In this document: positions 59,343 through 64,000 of the stretch, piece after piece
Layout of the letters: every line of letters starts with the position of its first letter
Numbering within the stretch: the stretch's first letter is position 1
Assembly (NCBI GenBank): GCA_947396885.1
Contig: OX377202.1
Coordinates: 63,522,643-63,586,642 of the forward strand
From: Heligmosomoides polygyrus polygyrus
Lineage: Eukaryota > Nematoda > Chromadorea > Rhabditida > Heligmosomidae
Direction of reading: 5' to 3'
Length of the DNA stretch: 64,000 bases
Translations under genes and position numbers: made by a program
Notes under the pieces: generated by a model
The model's input: the letters and a program-made list of their open reading frames with translations, nothing else
The model's database searches: none
What the model was told of the DNA's origin: nothing

Positions 59343-59535
59343 GGGCGCAGTGTAGCACAGTCGGAGAACGCGCCCGCCGGGTGTTGCGTGCACCTCAAAT
59401 CGGGGTTCTTGGTTCGGCTTCCCGGTCCGGCCAACAACACTTTCCATCCTACGGGGTCGATGAATTGGTGACGGACATGTCTGGGAAGGATAAAGCACTG
59501 ACCTGCATCGGCTGGCCACCGCAAGTCAATGTATA
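59343..59535 (+). repeat. SINE-like repeat (family A), forward copy
   Basis: TGTAGCACAGTCGG (box-A-like) then GGTTCGGCTTCCC (box-B-like), followed by CCATCCTACGGGGTCGATGA and GGATAAAGCACTGACC, GGCTGGCCACCGCAAGTCAA. Close relative of 1705-1935. Confidence 0.6.
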
Positions 59536-59864
59536 GACTTGTAGGTGTTCAAAGTAACTTATCCCTCAGAAGTACAATGCGTGGCGCATCCCGCAAAGAA
59601 ACTGATTAGCGCATTCCTCTTAGCTTTTTCATGAGTGCACGCTGGTATGCCATCTCACTCCTTGGAGCTGCTAATGAGTACGCCCTTCTTGTAGCGCATC
59701 TTGTAGGTGTAGCGGCAGGACAAAAAACTCGGTTCAGCGGGATCGAATCTCATGCATTTGCTTTCATTATTGTCTTCGAAAAAGCTGGAAAAGTCTGACA
59801 AAGTTTGGTCTTCGACTAAGGTTTAATTTACCGAACATTGAATAGTATTCATATTGATACTCAG

Positions 59865-60045
59865 GCGAGTGGTGACACAGTCAGAGGAGGGACAGCACTC
59901 TATCACTCCCAGACAAGTATGGTATGTACCCATTCACCGACCACGGGGGATGGAAGGCTTTGGTTGGCCTTTGTGGGAAAAAACCAAGAACCCGATACCG
60001 GGTGCTAGCGTCAGCCGCCGCCGCCTCCGACGGTCCACGCGCACG
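59865..60045 (-). repeat. SINE-like repeat (family A), reverse copy
   Basis: On the minus strand: GCGTGGACCGTCGGAGGCGG, GTATCGGGTTCTTGG, GGCCAACCAAAGCCTTCC, GTCGGTGAATGGGTAC. It faces the forward copy 330 bp away, so the two could form an inverted pair. Confidence 0.55.
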
Positions 60046-60925
60046 GTTCAAACTGAGATTATGCAGCTTTCTTGCTGAGAGAGCGTAGCTTACCTCTGGT
60101 ATTCGTTCTATCTCACTTTCGTTTTTACCATATTTCTGCTTACTGAGATTCTTATTTCTGAAGAGTGAAACAGCATTATATTCCCCTGAAGTTGTCAGAT
60201 GCCTGCGAGCTGTCCTTGTGATTTGAAATTTCGTTGCCATCTAGCTATTTTATGCGATTTTAGATAAATCCTAATATATAAAATATGGTGGGATGTGTAG
60301 AAAGGCGAACCCTGCGTAGACGCGACTCTCGTTATAACGCAGAGGTCTCCAGTGACATCAAGCGCGTCATGGCGAGAAGAAACGAATTTGTGGAGTGTGC
60401 AAAACGAACTGCTGTTTTTCAGCACCTTCTCGAAATTCTTTTCCGGTACATGTCACGAAGGTGAGCTGCATTGGTAAGTGGGAATGCGCCAGCCAATAAT
60501 AACCAAGCAGAGCATAGACCGAACACAGCCAGCCCATCAGGGCACCGACTGTATACGCGCTCTCTCACTGGCACGCCCATTCAATGCGATCTGATTGATG
60601 GGGCGCTCCCACCTACCAATGCTGCCCGCCTTCGCGACATATACCTTTCTTTTTTTGGTGGACTACTGATAGATCGTTTCTTTGCTCACATCCTACTTTT
60701 TCGCACTTAAGGGTGTTTTACTTGTTTAGTATAGTATAGTCGCAGACAGTTCTCGAGTGCAGCCATAATTGATCCGGAGAGGAGTCTGACTCTGGTTCGC
60801 AAAGCCTTCCGCCCCTTGCGATCGGTGATTGTGCTAGACTTAGTTGGGAAGGGTAGGATACTGCTGAGTATAATTGTGCTCGAATGACTTATTCGAACAG
60901 GTATTCGAATGATTTTTATTCTAAT
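60046..60925. other. No gene recognised
   Basis: Short frames only; nothing supportable. Confidence 0.4.
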
Positions 60926-61102
60926 TTGAATACATTAATATCACATTTTTCGAAAGCACGCGAACTCGAATATTTAAAAAAATCACGTTTTTCGATTATA
61001 CTCGTATTCGAATGTTCAGAAAAACTGCAGTTTTCGATTACCTTTGAATTCGAATATCCAGAGAAATCGCTTTTCTCGAATGTATTCGAATTCGAATATT
61101 CG
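60926..61102. repeat. Minisatellite, 42-bp unit, about four to five copies
   Basis: Units begin TCGAAT at 60966, 61008, 61050 and 61092, exactly 42 bases apart; a degenerate 40-base unit precedes at about 60926. Each unit has the form TCGAATA...A(A/G)AAA(A/T)...TTTTCGA...TTCGAAT. Because 42 is divisible by three, the array stays open on both strands: the plus frame gives a 14-residue repeat like FEFEYPEKSLFSNV. This is a property of the array, not proof of coding. Confidence 0.85.
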
Positions 61103-61140
61103 AAATTTGTGAGCGTTGGAGTTCCAATGCTCACAAATTT
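61103..61140. repeat. 18-bp stem hairpin at the end of the minisatellite
   Basis: AAATTTGTGAGCGTTGGA pairs with TCCAATGCTCACAAATTT across a two-base spacer (17 of 18 pairs). Confidence 0.8.
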
Positions 61141-64000
61141 TCCAATGCTTTTTTTTCAATTTTCCAATGCTCACTTCGAGAGCACAACTACTACACTATT
61201 GAGTTGATCATCGGTCGGAGATCGCAAGTCAAGGCTAGATACGAATGAGAGTTTCCTCCCCAATATTCTCTTGAGTGCGTGCAGCTTTCCTAGAAAAAAA
61301 AAAGGTTCAGGCCTAAGCCTTGCTCCCATATCGCGATCAAAACGATTATAAGTTGGGGAAGGTTCAACTGTTTGTTACTTTTGTTACTTCGTGACTCAAA
61401 ACTTGAATCAAAATTTATACTGAATATTGTTTAAACAAGAAATATCTCCACGTCCCGTCATGTGCTTCAATGCTATCTATGGGCGATCTGAGTGTATTCT
61501 CGTACGTTCCGGAACCTTTGAAATTTGAGTGGTGGAAGTCATCTTGCCGTATGACTCCCACGTGGTAGCAAAATGTGTGCTCTTTATAACTCGGAAGGGT
61601 TTGAATTTCGGAAGGATGCAGCTCTAGAAGACAAGAAGGAACAATTATAACATCTGGATAAGTCACCTAGGGAATGCGTAAGACTGCGACTGCACACCAG
61701 CAAGAGGCTGAACTTCGTCTAGAACCTAATGCAGTCTTCTTGATCCGTTATTGGCTATCAACGAAATCCGTTCATTTCCTCTATCACTACTACCAGCTCG
61801 TTTGTGTTAGTACATACCCTGCTTTCTGTTCTGGAGTGACACTTGTAATGTCGTATGACTGTATACGCAGTATGTTTTCACCACTTCTTATCTAATCTTC
61901 TCCCATGATGCTCTGGAGACATCGACAGGTCCATATTTAGTTCCTGTTCGTAAAACGACGCATTATCACCTGACCGAGCTTCGGCTGAAAATAATCTCCT
62001 CTGGGAGTTTTGAAGCCAATTACTCGCGGATACGTAGCAATTATTGCTGCTCGAAACGATAATATTTAGCATGGCGCGCAGCAGCGATTTGTGGCTAGAA
62101 ACGAATTGTTTTTGTCGACGGACGGCAGCACTCCTGCGGCTACAGTCGCCGAGGCGAAGGCTCGAGCCAGGCGTCCGTCGTCTATTGAAGCGTTCGCGCC
62201 GCGCTGGGGTGCGGGGCTGGCGGGTGCTAATTGGCGCTCTCCTGTGTGGAATACTTAAAAAGGGCTCCATTTCTCATGGGCACTTTGTTTTGCCTCGAGT
62301 CGTCGGCCACTTTACGAGGCTGGTCTCCCTGGGATCCACCCAAAAACAGCCGACCGAGCGGAGCCGCGCGTGAGCACCGGGTCACCGGCGGAACAATCCT
62401 TTCCGCTCGGCGGTCTCCCGCTGACGATGCGCTTTTTATCGTTTCGTCTCATCGCCGTCGCTCCTTGCGCCTCGTATTCAACACAAATATCTGGAGCGCC
62501 CGCTCCCCTACGTTGCCTTACGACCGTCAGCGCTGCCTTCTGTTCTCCTCGACTTTCTCCTGCTGCTTGCTGCCGATCGCAGCCACCTAGTCAGTTCAAG
62601 AGACGGGAGACTCGAATTTTGCTTAGCACTGGATATATGGTGCGGTTTGTCAGCGAGTGTTGCAATACGTCCACTTCATTTTAACACGACCCTTTTACCT
62701 ACATAAATGTTTCGCTTCAGCATCGTGTTTCAACTAAAACCCAGACGATAAGTAAGGCTGAAATAGATTTCGTTGGGAAACATTCTCTCGTACGGAGTGC
62801 TACTACCGCAGCTTCTGTTAACTCTCTTCATGTATCCCTATCCTATCCGAACTGTTTACCTACCCCTTCGCCTTTGAATTTTCGAGGCAGCTGCTGCCAA
62901 CATACTTCAGCAAAGTTAAGCTAATTCGTTGAAGGCTGTTCATTGCATCTGTCAGCGTAGAAGAGCGTTCCACTTGGCTGAGGCATCAAGCGACCTGCTG
63001 CATTTCGCCAACCCCAACAGGCCAGCTGCGGCGTGAATAAACAGTCCGTGGAACTTCTGCCCTGCAACGTCCTTGCCGTCATCGTACGGTTTACTCGTGG
63101 TGGCTGTATTAGAAGAATCCTTCGAGGAGCACCTGCAGCAGTTTATTCTTCGCAGACTCATCTGCTCTTCTGCAAGTTATTATATGAAGGTAATGTTCTG
63201 TCTGCAGGACATCACGTGGAAGTAAAATGTGTGGCGCTTCCCAGGGGAGCGGCTATTACGGACCTTTGTAGTTTACATGTTACTGTACCTGTCCCAGGCA
63301 TCGTAATATTCTTGTGGATTGGAGTCAAACTAGCATTCTATGTCAAGAAGAGGCTCCGCCCTCTATGAAGATGCTTGGAGTAAGGCGAATTCGTTGTGCG
63401 AATATTTGTGCTCCAAGATTTCACTCATCTCCGAACACGCATTTCGATTTTCAACGTATTGTTGCGTATCGATACCCTGAGATGTCGATTGCAGTGAACT
63501 TCCGTCTTTCGTCCAAGACGTGTGTCGTGATGATATAGCTTTGACGCAAGAGGAGTTGGCCTTCGACTCCACTTTCAACGCAGTGCGACCGCAGAGGTGT
63601 AGAAGGGCGACCCTCACCGCAAGATGCTTCTGATGCAGTCGTGCATTGGGGCTAGCCGACGAAGAAGACAATGTCGAGCACCTACGATTAAGGTCTTGCG
63701 AACTTTTGGGAAGGCGAACCCGTGTGCGCTTCAGTATTTCTTCCAGCGACTGAATTCTTTTATGACTGCCAAGATAGGCCTTCTGCTGCTGTAATCTTCC
63801 CCATCGACGGTAAGGCTAGCAGGTTTCACTTTACAGAGCATCGCCATCTCAGGGTGACATTGTGTTGCTCGGCGTCCATCCGCCTCATGGTTCCACGAGT
63901 CGGGCGCTGGGAGCAAGGGCGTTTTGTCCAGATGCCCGTGCTACGGCGGCCACCTTAGTGCGACTGAAAAGCTGGCTGATATGGGTGCCATGGGAACGCG
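61141..64000. other. No gene identified to the window end
   Basis: 62040-62600 is moderately GC-rich with open frames on both strands. 63033-63368 (plus) is a 111-codon ATG frame with a hydrophobic stretch PGIVIFLWIGVKLAFYV near its end. None has recognisable domains. PTB RRM2 exons were looked for on the plus strand and not found. Confidence 0.3.

Noticed and set aside
1..64000. CRISPR arrays, bacterial operons, rRNA or spliced-leader RNA genes
   Set aside because: None seen: no regularly spaced direct repeats of CRISPR type, no ribosome-binding-site-linked gene strings, no rRNA or SL1 sequence.

Overview
The window looks like repeat-rich genomic DNA of a parasitic nematode, most likely clade V (hookworm or other strongylid). 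The evidence is an intronless major sperm protein gene, nematode-style short exons with TTTCAG acceptors, several mariner elements, and two copies of an RTE-type non-LTR retrotransposon. There is no sign of bacterial gene organisation. The species assignment is inference.

Layout. From 1 to 10 kb there is mostly repeat debris: an 87-bp direct repeat, a tRNA-headed SINE family, two decayed mariner transposases (2.7-3.4 kb on +, 6.6-7.5 kb on -) and a GC-rich island at 7.7-8.3 kb. At 10.3-10.7 kb, minus strand, is an intact 126-codon major sperm protein gene. An inverted copy of its own 3' end sits directly upstream of its start codon, so the locus forms a 133-bp hairpin. From 11 to 29 kb there is another mariner relic, a MITE with 39-bp perfect inverted ends (15.9 kb), a large foldback element carrying a tRNA-like promoter in each arm (23 kb), and a 3' fragment of the RTE element (27.6-28.2 kb, minus).

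From about 29.5 kb to at least 54.9 kb, plus strand, I find dispersed exons of a polypyrimidine-tract-binding protein (PTB/hnRNP I, nematode ptb-1 type). They comprise a possible first exon behind a TATA box, the conserved N-terminal RGPDELL segment, the four exons that build RRM1, and a possible linker exon. RRM2 onward was not found and probably lies beyond the window. Most of this gene is intron. The introns hold a mariner with perfect 20-bp ends (30.4 kb), a 5'-truncated RTE (38.0-39.5 kb), an antisense LINE scrap (44.5 kb), an internally deleted mariner (45.7 kb), a nearly intact mariner with 31-bp ends and one premature stop (50.0-51.3 kb), and a 731-bp Tc1/mariner-like non-autonomous element (52.7 kb). 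A 2.2-kb foldback element with ~500-bp arms (55.0-57.2 kb) follows the last exon found.

From 57 to 64 kb there are tRNA-like SINE pieces, a 42-bp-unit minisatellite and a GC-rich tract, with no gene I can identify. How the genes work together: only two confident host genes are present (sperm cytoskeleton and splicing regulation) and they have no evident functional link. The dominant biology is transposon colonisation of a long host gene and structural duplication at the sperm-protein gene. A long open frame on its own is weak evidence here: uninterrupted frames of 150-200 codons are expected by chance in 64 kb on six frames, so unrecognised frames are given low confidence.
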